Assembly (NCBI GenBank): GCA_973895155.1
Contig: OZ316899.1
Span: 12,276,001 to 12,340,000, forward strand
From: Marsupella aquatica
Taxonomy: Eukaryota; Marchantiophyta
Length of the DNA: 64,000 nt
Direction of reading: 5' to 3'
The position numbers and the translations under genes were made by a program. This document shows, in pieces, positions 10,201 to 20,702 of this stretch (the stretch's first letter is position 1; every line of letters starts with the position of its first letter). A model generated the notes under the pieces. The model was not told the DNA's origin, did no database searches, and worked only from the letters and a program-made list of their open reading frames with translations.

Positions 10201-13081
10201 CCTGATAGCCAAGCCGAGACTACAACAGGTACCTTCTCACCCAACTAAAGAAGATCTTGAAGGAGGAACAATAGGTGATCGGCCAGGGAAGCGTGTCCTG
10301 GCTTGGCTATCACATGCCGTTGTTGTGCCGGTATGCCCGGAGTCAGATCTTTGCCCAGGTACTTCTCCTGTAGGCAAGGGCACTAGAGGAGGTTCCGGAA
10401 CAGAGGCCGACAGTAGAGAAACCCAACCAGCCCGGCGGTCCTACGATCGAGCAAGTGTTTAGGCCGAGGACGGAAAACTTGCCGATGCAGCAACCAGGCA
10501 TGCAGAATCTTCTAAAATTGCTGGAGAAGGAAAAGAAGGTTGTAGCGGCAACATCACCGGTATAGGACACTGCTCAAGAGGCAGGCCTAAGCCAACTCAC
10601 AAGGGAAAACCCCTTTACCAGAGCCAAGGAAAGAAGGAGGCCGAAACACAAGCCGGGGGTTCGGATGTATGTGGGAGCCGCAAGTCCAAAAACCGATGGA
10701 GAGCAGCCCAAAGCTCATGGTCGCAATAAAGAGAAGGAGAGGACAGCCTGGAAGCCGGAGGACGAACCACGACCCATATGCTGTGTTTGGTAGGAGGCCA
10801 CATTTGCAGCAAGATCAAGAGAGGAGCGGGGGGACCCGGTAGTCCAAGCCGAGAGGGAGGTGGTGGAGGACTACGACAATGACGACTCCGGCTATGGGTT
10901 GGACCATCATGTCCCAAGAGTGAGGACATGTGGCCCCTTCATCCCCACGCTTCCTAGAGTAGTTTGAGGGGACCCAAACCAACAGAGCAGCCCCGAGTCT
11001 CCCCCACCAGATGTCGCTCCCCCGAGATTTGATGGGATAAAACAGACGGCACAAGAGTTGTAGGAGCAACTCAGGGAACAAAGAGGAGGAAACCCTGGCC
11101 AAGGAGAAGGATTTACCTGGGGGAGAATGGCCAGAGGACATCCGACTGCTTGTAGAAAAACAAAGCAGAGGGATTCCAAAGGGAGATGTTGGAAAAAAGC
11201 CTATTGGAGGAAACCGTGGCTTTGGAGAGGATGAAGAAGGACAAAGTCATCCGTTGGCTTAGGGAGAAGGAAGCCAAGGTAGAAGACCTGAAGGCGGCCA
11301 AGAAAGCCCAAGATGAGCTGCGGATTAAGAGGCATGAGCTCAACATCATGCAGGGGCAACTGGATACTGCTCAGTCTGATAACCAGATTATCAAGGATAA
11401 ACTGACTTGGACCCAAGGGGAGTTGGCCGACGCGGTCAAGGAAAAGGAGAAATGGAAGCGGGAGCTGAAGGACGTAGAGGAGGCCCACATAGCAACCAAC
11501 AATCAGGCCATGGCAGAAACACAGAGGAAGGAGAGGGAGCTAAAGGGGGAGCTTGAGGATCTCCACGGAGCCCTTGAGCAAAAGGAGTCCAAGTTAGGGA
11601 AATCCTATCAAGGGATTATTGTGCTATAGCAGGAGCTTGCATCCTTGACGGCCAACTTCAAGGCCGACCTGCGTGAGAAGGACGATATGCTTGATCAGAC
11701 TTCCGCCAAGATGAACCCGATGGAGTCTGAGGTTGTTCAAGAGCTTGACAAGGAGCTGAGAGCAACCCAAGAAGAGAGGGCTACCTTACAGAAGGAATTG
11801 GAGGAAGCACAGAAGGAGCTAGAGAAGGTGTGTGGGGATCTGGACAAAATGCAGGAGGAGTTGGAGGAAAGCACGCGGAAGCTAGAGAACTTACAACGAT
11901 GGGCCGACAACCAAACGGAGCGGCTAAAGAAACAACCCGCAGTATTTAAGTGCTTGGCCTCATCAGTTCAATCTCCAATTGTGGCAACAAGGTTGCCAGG
12001 GGTAGTACTGGTCGAGGGACAAGCCGCGGCACTCGTACCGATGTCGGAGGTAATTGGCAAGGGGAAGGGACAAGCTGCCAAACAAGGAAAGAAGAAGAAG
12101 CAAAAACCTTTTGGGTTAGGCAGCAACGCGGCTTCTCAGGCCACCATGACCAATGAGGAGAACACGGCACCGGCCTCAGGCAAGGTCACGGCAGAGGATT
12201 TGATTGTTCTAGAAGGCGGGGATGGCAAGGCCGAGCCCGGGAGATCATTGATGAAGCCGTGGTAGTGGATCTATCACTTGAGCATGTCGGGGAGGCCATA
12301 GCCAAAGCTGAGGGTGGACCCGGTCAGGCTGCGGGAGAGTTGACTCGGTCCGGGGCAGGTAATCTATCAGAAGGCAGACCTACGGCAGTGGCTGCGGAGG
12401 AAGCATTGGGGGCGTCCATTGAGGATCAGCCACCGCTACCATGACAATGGTGGAGGGCCGCTCCTATTAGGGAGGATGGACGTGGAGGAGGCGTGAGTGG
12501 GCAGGGCGGGCGCAAATCTCCAAATTTAGAATTAGGATTAGGACCAAGAGGCGGCCCTAACACTTAGATTAGTGGGATTGCGGATCCACTGGCAAGAGCA
12601 ACACTTGTGCTCTTGCCTTGCTGTACATAGGTAGATTACAGTTATGATAGATTAGGCTTACTCTGCAAGGAATTAGGCGGATTCACTGCCAGGATAAGTA
12701 CCTGGGCAGCGGGGAGTTGAGGGCCTTCTTCTTTAGCAAGTTTTTAGTGCACCAGCAGGGCTGGGATCAAGTAGTAAAAGAAGCTCTTGGTTAGTTATAC
12801 AGTGACCCTTGTGTATATTCATGTTTCCTCATGCCTAAGAGCTGAATAGAGTTGGCCCCACGGCTTAGTTCGCAAATCTTGTGTATGAGAAGTACTGTTT
12901 GTATGGCAAGTGCATGGTATAACTCAGTCAGAAGGAGTCATTTTGCTATTGGTGTGTCGCATTAACTTGTTTGAAGATTGCCCACATCAACTAAGAGTGA
13001 AGGGAAGTAAGCAAGGTAGTAAGAGTTGGATGTGTCGAGCTAAGAGAGGTCTTAGCGGCTAACCCAAGCCAATTGGGGATC

Positions 13082-13097
13082 ATTCCGGCGGCGGAAT
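13082..13097 (+). promoter_or_regulatory. Conserved LTR near-palindrome (B1 copy)
   Basis: ATTCCGGCGGCGGAAT lies about 240 bp from the LTR 3' end. The same core occurs at a comparable place in all A- and B-type LTRs here and in F. Its role is unknown; it could be a protein-binding or RNA-processing site. Confidence 0.5.
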
Positions 13098-14916
13098 CCA
13101 AACATACCTAAAGGGAGACCAGGAGAGGAAGACAAGAGAAGGCATAGAATAGGCTGACTACTTATCTCATGACCCGATGAAGGATCTGTCCAGTATATGT
13201 GTGTAAAATGTTAGTAGAAGAGAACTAGTAGCGTCCCATGCCGATAAGCCGCGGAACCGGCCTCGCCGAGAGTGAAACTTGCGGGAATTGGCTTGTGCAG
13301 GGGGGTTTCTTGGGTTTAGGGAGCCATGGGACGCACCACACGCTTCTTGAAGCGTCCGTATTTGATGATAATGGACCTGACGCTTTCTAAAGCGTCCACC
13401 TCAATTCAAGCGCTGACTGAAGCGTCCCTGCTCTAAAGTGAAGGAAAGCTCCGACGCTACCTGAAGCGTCCTCATAAGTACTTGGAAAACCTGACGCTTT
13501 CTTAAGCATCCGTTATCAAGTCTTTCCAGACCTTGACGCTTTCTGAAGCGTCCACTATCTCAAAGGCAACATCAACACTGACGTTGCCTGAAGCGTCCGT
13601 CACAGACCTCAACGCTTTGCCAAGGCGCCCACCCAAAAGACTAGAAGATGGACGCTGCGACCAACTCTCATATTTTAGCCGACCCTTTCCAAAGAGTCCA
13701 CAAAGTTCTTCTGTATTTTCGACGCTTCGTGAAGCATCCACCAACTCGTGACACTTAGAAAAGTTGTCAGTTTCCCATTTTTTATAACACTTTGACACTT
13801 TTATCGATTTATTTGAGGCACTTAGAGGTCTCCAAAAAGTTTGAAACTCTGCCAGCATTGAGATTATAGGTAGTAGAGTACCATAGAAAAGTTTCACCTC
13901 ATTGTGACTTTTAGTTTAGAAGTTAAAATTAGATTACAATCATTATTTATTAGCTGTACTATAAACACCGACGCTTTGCAAAGCATCCGCCTCAAATATT
14001 GACGCTTCATAAAACGTCCACTACATTTTTCACATTTCATCTTTAATGAGACTACCCCTTTAGATATTGAGATTTGAAAAGTTATACCCCTTCAGTCTTC
14101 TTTCGATTAGAAGTTTATACCTATAAGATACCTCAGTTTATCCATCATATGGGGGACAAACTTTATTTAGAAAGAGAAGTTTTGAATAGTTTTTCCACCT
14201 TCCATTTTAACAAGAATATCTTGCATGGAAGTAAAGCATGTGTTATCAATTGTGAAAGAATTCAGGAGATTCCTTTTGGTGACTGAATTTTTAATCACAC
14301 CCTCTTGAGATTCTTATCGAATTCACTGCTAAGCTTGCTTGCTGTGTCAAGATTTGTTAGCTAATTCAAGGATAGATGTTTGAAGTGAAGGAGCAAAATT
14401 CCATCCTCAGAGTATCTTAGTACTGCAACTTTACTTTGGCATATATATTAGAGTTTGATTTGAATTGCGTTTCGTTGACAATCAAACCATGTTGATGGCA
14501 TTTTAATATATATCTCAGTAAATCTGCCGGAAATATACTGTGGGTTTGGTGAGCAAGAGAATCCTTCTATTTTTCATCTTTATGATTCCAAAAGAAAATA
14601 GAGGATCTGACTTGATAGTTTTAATTTTGTCTATATTGAGTCCATAATCTTTACTGAAGGAGTGGCAGTAGCATGTTAAAACCAATCATTTTATAGATTC
14701 CTTCTTCCTTTGGATTTATAACTCAAAAATGATCGTTTTCTTGTGTTTTGTTAATTTCTTTCTTTGTTTGGAATTGAAAGTTTTAGAGCAAGAGCTCTAA
14801 ACCATCCAAATTTGTTAATTCATTCAATCTATTTCCAATTTGTTCTTAAAGGGATTGAATTCCGAGTTTTTAAGGTTATATTGTTACTTGTGTTCTTTCG
14901 GCCATACGACAAGTAG

Positions 14917-15015
14917 AACATAGGCAAAATACCATGAAGCAACAATACAATAAAAATCTTAAACCAGTTAGTATCCAGATAGGAGACCTAGTATTACTCT
15001 ATGACAATAGGTATA
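14917..15015 (+). pseudogene. gypsy1 pol C-terminal segment
   Basis: This short stretch encodes HRQNTMKQQYNKNLKP and IGDLVLLYDNRY. It aligns without gaps to KKQHDKG and LVLLYDSRYM of gypsy2. It lies between the right target duplication of X and the left target duplication of gypsy2 (GTATA, 15011-15015). Confidence 0.85.
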
Positions 15016-15183
15016 TGTCACATTGTCAGCCTAGGCCTTAAATCGGGCTTCGGCTTAGACAGACACATTCTTCGTAAATATGAGGGTTCGGGCAGAGAGG
15101 GAAGCCCGGAATGCACCTAACCACGTAAACTAGCGCTAAGTGCAACTACTATTATTTACGGACACCTCCTAGGTATAGTTTGT

Positions 15184-15199
15184 GTTCCACCGCCGGAAC
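15184..15199 (-). promoter_or_regulatory. Conserved LTR near-palindrome (A1 copy)
   Basis: GTTCCACCGCCGGAAC differs at one base from the A2 copy. It lies about 170 bp from the LTR 3' end (minus orientation), matching its place in A2 and A3. Confidence 0.5.
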
Positions 15200-15660
15200 G
15201 TACCTTAGTCGATAGCGAGATCGACCCCGGCTTACGGGCTTTTAAGCCTTCGTGTTGTCCGCCTTTGATCCGGATTCGATGATACGGTCACTCAACCCGG
15301 GCTCGCAACCACTTACCCGCAAGTTGCACCCCGTGCATGGCTCAGGTAGTGCGTTCGGCCAAGCGTTGGCACCCATACACGAGATTCACACATATGCAAG
15401 CATACAATCTTGATTTACACAAAGGAAATAATGGGAAAGGATTTTACTACATAGGGGACATACACGTACACTTAGTTGACCCAAAAGCTCTCGAATGAAC
15501 AGGTCCAAGGCCGAGGGTGTACACTATAACAGAGCCCGGCTCCGCACTCGCCCCTTAGTCCTACCCCCTCCCCTTCGTACTCTTTCACTCGCAGAGGTCG
15601 GGACTCCCCGCACATACTGCGGATGCCCCACTTTGAGACTAACAAACCCCCCCCCCGCCT

Positions 15661-16512
15661 CTACCGCAACCGTGGCCAAGGGAACCCAGATACGGTTGCG
15701 GGTTCCTTCCTCTTCCTTCCCCGGGACTGATTTCCGAGGTGACTGGAAGAGGGGGACACTTCCCCATCCTCCCTATCTGGTGGCGGTAGTGCTACCGCCG
15801 TGAGTATTGGTATCGGGGCCGCTAGAGTCACCGTGTTATCCCCTCGGGCTTGCTGGAGTGGCGCCGGGTTGTACGGCGACTGTAGAGTCGTACCCCGCGG
15901 CCATCGATTCAGAGGGGGGTGAGCCTCCTTGTCTTCGGAGCTAATATTCACCGCATTCACCATGGATTGTACTCAAAGAGGTGGTGCGACCGGTGGCGGG
16001 GATCGGCTTGGCTGAGGCCGAGGGGGTGTGGGTGCGAGTACAGGCACGGGCTCGGGTGGGCCGGCACCGGTCGTTGATGGTATAGTTGCCATGAAGTTCT
16101 GCAGGTGCCGGTGGAGGTTTTCCGAAGCAAGTGTAGATGGCCTTGTCAACCGGGTAGTGTTGAACTTGCTGTTGATGATAGCCTGGACCCGAGCGGGGAT
16201 GTGATTGAAGTGGTGCCGCTGTAAGTTGATCATGCCTGGGATATTGAAGACCTCGTCCGGAAGCCAAAGTAGTGCCTCCCAGAAGCCGATATATTTGCCT
16301 CCGTTGAAGAAGTACCCTGATATCTCTTTGGGTCGATAAAGCTCGATCTGGGACGGGTAGTCAAAGTTAAGGAGATACTGGTGGCGGCCTGCTAGGCGGA
16401 TGGCTCTCTCGTATTCGCGTTCGATTTTGTATCGGCGCGGGTTGGCGTGTTTCAATGAGTCGGCCAAGTGCCCTCCGATAGATAGGAACTGCGTCCAGAA
16501 TCGTATGGCCAA
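15661..16512 (-). pseudogene. LTR-encoded A protein, N-terminal half (copy A1)
   Basis: The minus-strand frame shows RFWTQFLSIGGHLADSL, HANPRRYKIEREYERAIRLAG, a FFNGGKYIGFWEALLWLPDEV segment, and then a Pro-rich stretch (PTPPRPQPSRSPPPVAPPL). A TGA at about 15970 stands where A2 has CGA. After it the frame continues through QSMVNAVNISSEDKEAHPP and a basic NQSRGRKRKEP patch until the deletion junction. The C-terminal half, including the coiled coil, is gone. Confidence 0.7.
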
Positions 16513-16635
16513 ACTGGAAAGGATTGTGTGCGATATTTAGAGGAGATAGAAGGCGACTAAGGCTGAGTGAGAGAACTGGGGCCAAAGCTGGTGTGTGAAC
16601 CAAAGAACTGGTGCCCTGCAAAGGACCGGCCCCTG

Positions 16636-16644
16636 TTTTATACC
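16636..16644 (-). promoter_or_regulatory. TATA box of A-type LTR (A1)
   Basis: GGTATAAAA on the minus strand lies about 125 bp before the start of the LTR reading frame. It is conserved at the equivalent place in A2, A3 and A4. Confidence 0.6.
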
Positions 16645-16968
16645 CTGAGAGCTCGTCGGTTGCCCGACGCCTCCTTGTCGCTTACAAGCCAAGCCTTTCA
16701 TGCTTGCAGTGTACCGGCCACTCCGCCAGTTTGGGTCAGCGTGTGTCAGTGGCCGCCTCCCGGAGTTTGTTATACGGACCCGAAGAAGGGGCCCATTACA
16801 CGCTCACAACCCGGGCGTGCAAATGGCGACCCGCCGCCGGCCCGAACACGAATGCCCCTTATTGACTAATGATTTCCTACTCATAATAGCTACCTAAATA
16901 TTGTCGTTACTCTAATAATTACGGCCTAAGATACCCCTAACGCGCGTGCTAAGCGCGGTTAGGCCAAA

Positions 16969-18207
16969 TCACTCATTTCCTGCTGTACCAGCGGCGTCAC
17001 ATAGCTCCCTACTTAATTGTGAAGCGTCCTTGCAAACATCACTATCGGCGTTGTTGTCTTGATGGTGGTACTTCTTCACACGATCGTAACTGACTCGCGT
17101 GGGGAGTAAATCGCCGGCGTACGTCGCAAGTTCCAAAGATCCGTTAGGGTAGATCTGATTGACTAGGAAAGGCCCTAACCAACGGGTATGAAGCTTCCCC
17201 GGAAACTGCATGTACCTACTATCGTACAGTAGGACTAGATCGCCCGTCACGACATTGATCTTCCGTAGTCCTTTGTCGTGTTGCTTCTTGGAAGCTGCGT
17301 GCTGCTTTACAGCGTGTCGAGCTGCCAATAGCCGTGCCTCTTCTAAGGCTTCAATCTGATAAGCTCGGTCTGACAAACTTTCAGGTTCGGGTAAGCGATC
17401 CCGAATGCTGACTCGTGGAGTGTGTACTTCAAACTCAACGGGCACCAACGAATGTTGGCCAAACACGAGAAAGTACAGGCTGTGACTCGTAGTAGTTTTG
17501 TAAGCTAGATTATACGAGTACACCGCGACATATAATTTGTCATCCCAGTCGGTTTTATGCGCGGCTACGGTTTTGTTGAGGACTTTCCCAATAATACCAT
17601 TTGCTCTCTCCATCAGACCGTTGGCCTTTGGGTGGTACAGGGTGGTCTTGCGATGTTTGACCAGGTATTGTTCCATGAGGCGCGCGACGGTGTCATTGAT
17701 GAAATGCGTTCCCCGATCGTTGACTAGCTCCAGTGGTGGCCCGAAGCGAGTGAAAATCTGTTCATATAAGAACCCGACGCTTGTTGCGGTGTTGTCTTTC
17801 ACCGTAGCCCGTGCCTCGACCCATTTGGTGGAGTAGTCAATGGCTAGCAAGATGTACCTGCATCTGCGTCTTCGTGTAACTAGAGTGAACGGCCCGATGT
17901 AATCAATGCCCCATTTTTTGAATGGTGCAAGCGGAAGTACGGAAGTGAGAGGGTGGTTGTGGGTTCTTCTTGGGGCGCCAGCCCATTGGCACAGATCGCA
18001 CCCCTTAATAAAGCTTTGTACATCCTGATGTAACGTAGGCCACCAATATCCCAAATCCAAGATCTTTCGGGCTGTCGTAATAGCTGCAAAATGGCCTCCA
18101 ACTTCTTCCTCATGCAAGGCCCGCATAACAATGAGCATCTCCTTGTACTCTAAGGAGTGTCGTAATTTCCCGTTAACTCCTTCCTTGTGTAAGTGCCCTT
18201 GTATCAT
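16969..18207 (-). CDS. gypsy2 integrase
   Basis: A 412-codon open frame holds a complete gypsy integrase. The zinc-binding part (HEEEVGGHFAA, YWWPTLHQDV, CDLCQWAG) is followed by the catalytic core with D in GIDYIGP, D in VNDRGTHF and E in GLMERANG, all intact. A C-terminal domain has DLVLLYDSRYM and TRWLGPFLV. The frame ends VCKDASQLSRELCDA and continues 7 codons (AGTAGNE) into 3' LTR A1 before stopping. It is the best-preserved enzyme in the window, although it depends on an upstream pol with stops. Confidence 0.85.
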   Translation of the reverse strand: MIQGHLHKEGVNGKLRHSLEYKEMLIVMRALHEEEVGGHFAAITTARKILDLGYWWPTLHQDVQSFIKGCDLCQWAGAPRRTHNHPLTSVLPLAPFKKWGIDYIGPFTLVTRRRRCRYILLAIDYSTKWVEARATVKDNTATSVGFLYEQIFTRFGPPLELVNDRGTHFINDTVARLMEQYLVKHRKTTLYHPKANGLMERANGIIGKVLNKTVAAHKTDWDDKLYVAVYSYNLAYKTTTSHSLYFLVFGQHSLVPVEFEVHTPRVSIRDRLPEPESLSDRAYQIEALEEARLLAARHAVKQHAASKKQHDKGLRKINVVTGDLVLLYDSRYMQFPGKLHTRWLGPFLVNQIYPNGSLELATYAGDLLPTRVSYDRVKKYHHQDNNADSDVCKDASQLSRELCDAAGTAGNE

Positions 18208-18866
18208 GACATATGGTCCGGCCTTCCATAGAAACGCAGCGGCGGCCTATTGACGTCGTCGGGGATGCGGCCTGTTAAGAGGAAGGTGATCATTGAGCCA
18301 TACCACGTAGGTGTTCCCACCCCTACGTGGAATAACTCCTTATCCGGAAAAGTATCCTTAATAGGCTGATTGACAAGTACACCGTCCAGTCTTGAAAAGA
18401 AGTCGGCGTTGAGGTGTGCTTTTCCTGGCCAAACCCAAACCTTGTAGTTGAATTCCTAGAGAAGTAGCACCCACCGGGCTATCCATCCCGTGACATCTGC
18501 TTTGTTGACCATGTACTTCAGGCTATCATGATCCGTGTGGAATATGACCTTATATCCGAGCAGATAGTGTCAAAATTTCTTGCACGAGTAGATAATATCG
18601 AGAGCCTCTCGGTTGGTGGGGGAGTAATTCTTCTCTGCAGCAAATAACTAACAACTGGCGTAATAGATGGGGTGGTCACGACCGTCCTCGTCGAGCTGGC
18701 TCAGCACGGACCCGATGCAAAAACCGGAAACATCAACGTAAACATGGAATTCTTTATTCCAATCTGGGGTAACCATGATGGGTGTTGTGATGAGTCGCCT
18801 GCAAAGTTCTTTGAAAGCAATCCATCTTTGTGGCGTCTCCTTGATCGCAACATCTCTCTTCATCAC
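18208..18866 (-). pseudogene. gypsy2 RNase H (decayed)
   Basis: RITTPIMVTPDWNKEFHVYVDVSG, QLDEDGRDHPIYYAS, NREALDIIYSCKKF, YKVIFHTDHDSLKYMV and LNADFFSRLDG mark the gypsy RNase H region on the minus strand. Several stops interrupt it (after YYASC, after SCKKF, and before EFNYK). Confidence 0.75.
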
Positions 18867-19977
18867 CTCCGTGAGAGGGAGTGCGATCTTAGCAATTGAA
18901 ATCTTTGATGAACCGGCGGTAATATCCTATGCAGCCCAAGAAGGATCGTATCGCCTTTTGATCTACGGGAAACACAACCGCCATCCAGGCCACGACCTTC
19001 TCTTGGTCCACTTTGATACCCCGTTTGGACACACGATGACCGAGTAACACTCCCTCCTCTACCCCGAAGAAACATTTGGCGGGATGCAATTTGAGATTAA
19101 CCTCTCGGTATCATTGTAGCGTACGCCGGAGATGTTCTGGGTGCATGGCGATAGTCCCAAAGATGGCAAAGTCATCGATAAATATTTCCAGAAATTCCCG
19201 TAAGAAATCATGGAAGATATTCATCATGAGTCGCTGAAACATGGCCGGGGCGTTACACAGCCCAAACGACATTCTCCAAAATGCGAACATCCCCCACTCC
19301 ATAGTGAACGTTGTTTTGAGCTGATCCAAGAGGCGGATCTAGATTTGATTATAGCCCAAATACCCATCAAGGAATGTATAAATTTCATTTTGGGCAACCA
19401 TATCCAAAACCATATCCGTGAATGGTAATGGGTAGTGGTCTTTTTGGGTGGCGTCGTTCAGCTTACAATAGTCCTGACAGATGCAAATTTTAGGTTTTCC
19501 GTCCGTACCTCCCTTTTTTGGCACAATGACAATCGGGGACACCCAATCACTAGTCATCACCGGGTAGATGATATCCACGACGAGGAGACAATCAATTTCC
19601 TCCTTCACTAAGATGGAGTACCTCGGGTTCATGCAATGTTGTCGCTGTCGTACTGAATGAGCCCCCAGGTTCAAATTGATCGTGTGTTCTTCCAACTTGG
19701 GGGAGACTCCCGTTAAATCGTGATGGCTCCATGCAAACACATCTTCATATTCCTTGAGCAGTGCTTGGATAGATTTTTCCGCCTCCCCCGTCAGAGCGTG
19801 GCCCAAGTTAAAAGACTTATCCATCCCAATGGTGTACTTCCGGTAGTGTTCCTTCCTTATGACTTCCACCTGGTTCCGTAAGCTCGGGTCCAGACTCGCA
19901 TCCAGCTCAGCTAACCAAAATCCTCCGTACATGGGTGGAATCGGAATCAGTTTTGGATTTGGAATTACTTCCTCCAA
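18867..19977 (-). pseudogene. gypsy2 reverse transcriptase
   Basis: The linker IPPMYGGFWLAELDASLD and FAWSHHDLTGVSPKLEEH lead to VSPIVIVPKKGG, YPLPFTDMVLDMV, FGLCNAPAMFQR and catalytic IFIDDFAIF, then KLHPAKCFFGVEEG and FLGCIGYYRRFIKDF. Stops occur near 19335 and 19105, and the part after YYRRFIKDF is out of frame. The aspartate pair is intact, unlike gypsy1. The start overlaps the protease frame by about 13 bp in another frame. Confidence 0.85.
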
Positions 19978-20702
19978 TTGCGGGATGGACGGGTCCCAGG
20001 AGACTCGTTTCTTAGGTCTTGGACTTGGGTTTCGGCCTCGGGCAGTTGTTTGGCCGGTTCGTGGTCACTAGGCTCTGCACTGGTAGAGACAGCATTGGCT
20101 CCCTGCTTAGCTGGAGCCGTGTCCTCCGTATTGATGGGCCGTTTTTGCGTCTCATCAGCCCGGGCGGTAGAGGTGCTCGGGGTGGACTCAATAGCAACCT
20201 TCGGGTAATTCAGGAGATGCGTTTCCTGGGTTGCCTCTACCCCAAAGATGTCCTCCTGGGACAGGGCTGAAATAAGTTCAATCATGTTGAGTTCATCTTC
20301 CTCCGAGGTCTCCAAATCACATTCCTCGGGTCCCTGTGGGGTTTCGCCCTGATAATCATCCATTGCCCATGATACTTGTACCGTGGGTGTCCCAAACCGC
20401 AGCTCCTTCTTTCCCCAATCCGTGACTACATGGCCACCGTACAGCCACGGCCTGCCCAGAAGGACCGGATAAGAGGATGGTCGAACGGGCCTCATGACTA
20501 GGAAATTGAGATAGAACTCCACCCCTCCCACGAGAGTGAGCACCTTGGTAAGCGTGCCCAATGGAAGGACCCTGGCCCCATTTGCTAACCTGATAGCACG
20601 GGCCGTGGGTTGATACGTGAGGTATCCCAACTTGACTGATGTTTCCTCCATCATGATGTTGACTCCCGTTCCCCATCCACAAGAACCATCTTGATGGTAC
20701 AA
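19965..20702 (-). pseudogene. gypsy2 aspartic protease and linker
   Basis: The frame reads GTGVNIMMEETSVKLGY, then ARVLPLGTL, YPVLLGRPWLYG and a long acidic linker (EECDLETSEEDELNMIE). The upstream frame encodes TIKMVLVDG, so the expected VDGGTGVNIM active-site loop is split by a single-base deletion near 20680. ILGRPW-type and VVTDW motifs support a retroviral-type protease. Confidence 0.65.

Larger units (their letters stand above)
9136..12444 (+). pseudogene. LTR-encoded B protein (copy B1, decayed)
   Basis: The coding segments in order are: a helical N-terminal domain (AHFWGCLF, LWELQKSAFLGGELIKAKFLW); a basic patch like a nuclear localisation signal (PAKRTRSAAPRKPAKKG) with an acidic run; a domain with SGLEAFVKLPWLKPEVP, YGKDFYLTP and VFGLP; a conserved DSGYG...RTCGPFIPTLPR segment; and about 350 residues of coiled coil from 11186. 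A TGA at 9745-9747 replaces the CGA seen in relatives, and a 23-bp duplication at 10155-10200 shifts the frame. A possible earlier ATG at 8877 lies in another frame. Function unknown; it is not gag, which gypsy2 encodes separately. Confidence 0.65.
8761..13340 (+). mobile_element. B1: coding solo LTR of the gypsy1 family
   Basis: It starts TGTGATGCC and ends GCACCACA, matching the start of gypsy1's 3' LTR (B2) and both ends of B3. The flanks CGCTA (8756-8760) and CGCTT (13341-13345) are a nearly perfect 5-bp target duplication. There is no gag-pol, so this is a solo LTR of about 4.6 kb. About 3.3 kb of it is the coding region described next. A 5' leader of about 0.4 kb and a 0.9-kb 3' non-coding part flank that region. 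Confidence 0.8.
8586..13760. repeat. GACGCTT palindrome array, split by B1
   Basis: Within X, imperfect palindromes of the form GACGCTTNCTGAAGCGTC recur about every 45-60 bp at 8586-8760 and 13341-13760, separated by unrelated AT-rich spacers. About ten copies are readable, several degenerate at CpG positions. B1 inserted directly into one copy. The relative D has a shorter GC-rich array at 41220-41290. Confidence 0.7.
8198..14911 (+). mobile_element. X: AT-rich solo LTR, interrupted by B1
   Basis: X starts TGTATAAG and ends ACGACA, with AGTAG duplicated at 8193-8197 and 14912-14916. Removing X and one AGTAG restores a gap-free integrase alignment with gypsy2. Without B1 it is about 2.13 kb. 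It has no coding frame of note; it holds an AT-rich body and an array of short palindromes. D (39956-41758) is a relative in the opposite orientation, sharing a stretch with CTAAGTGCC and ATCGATAAAA. Confidence 0.75.
15016..17001 (-). mobile_element. A1: 3' LTR of gypsy2 (internally deleted)
   Basis: On the minus strand it begins TGTGACGCCGC and ends AATGTGACA. Both outer parts match A2 closely. Relative to A2 it lacks about 1.92 kb, joined at CTACC, a 5-bp sequence present at both break sites in A2 (near 25917 and 27833). It follows the polypurine-like AGTAGGGAGCTA at the pol end. Confidence 0.85.

Noticed and set aside
13341-13760. CRISPR-like array: short palindromes with unique spacers
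   Set aside because: The repeats are degenerate, spacing is irregular, no cas genes are near, and the context is a eukaryotic LTR retrotransposon.
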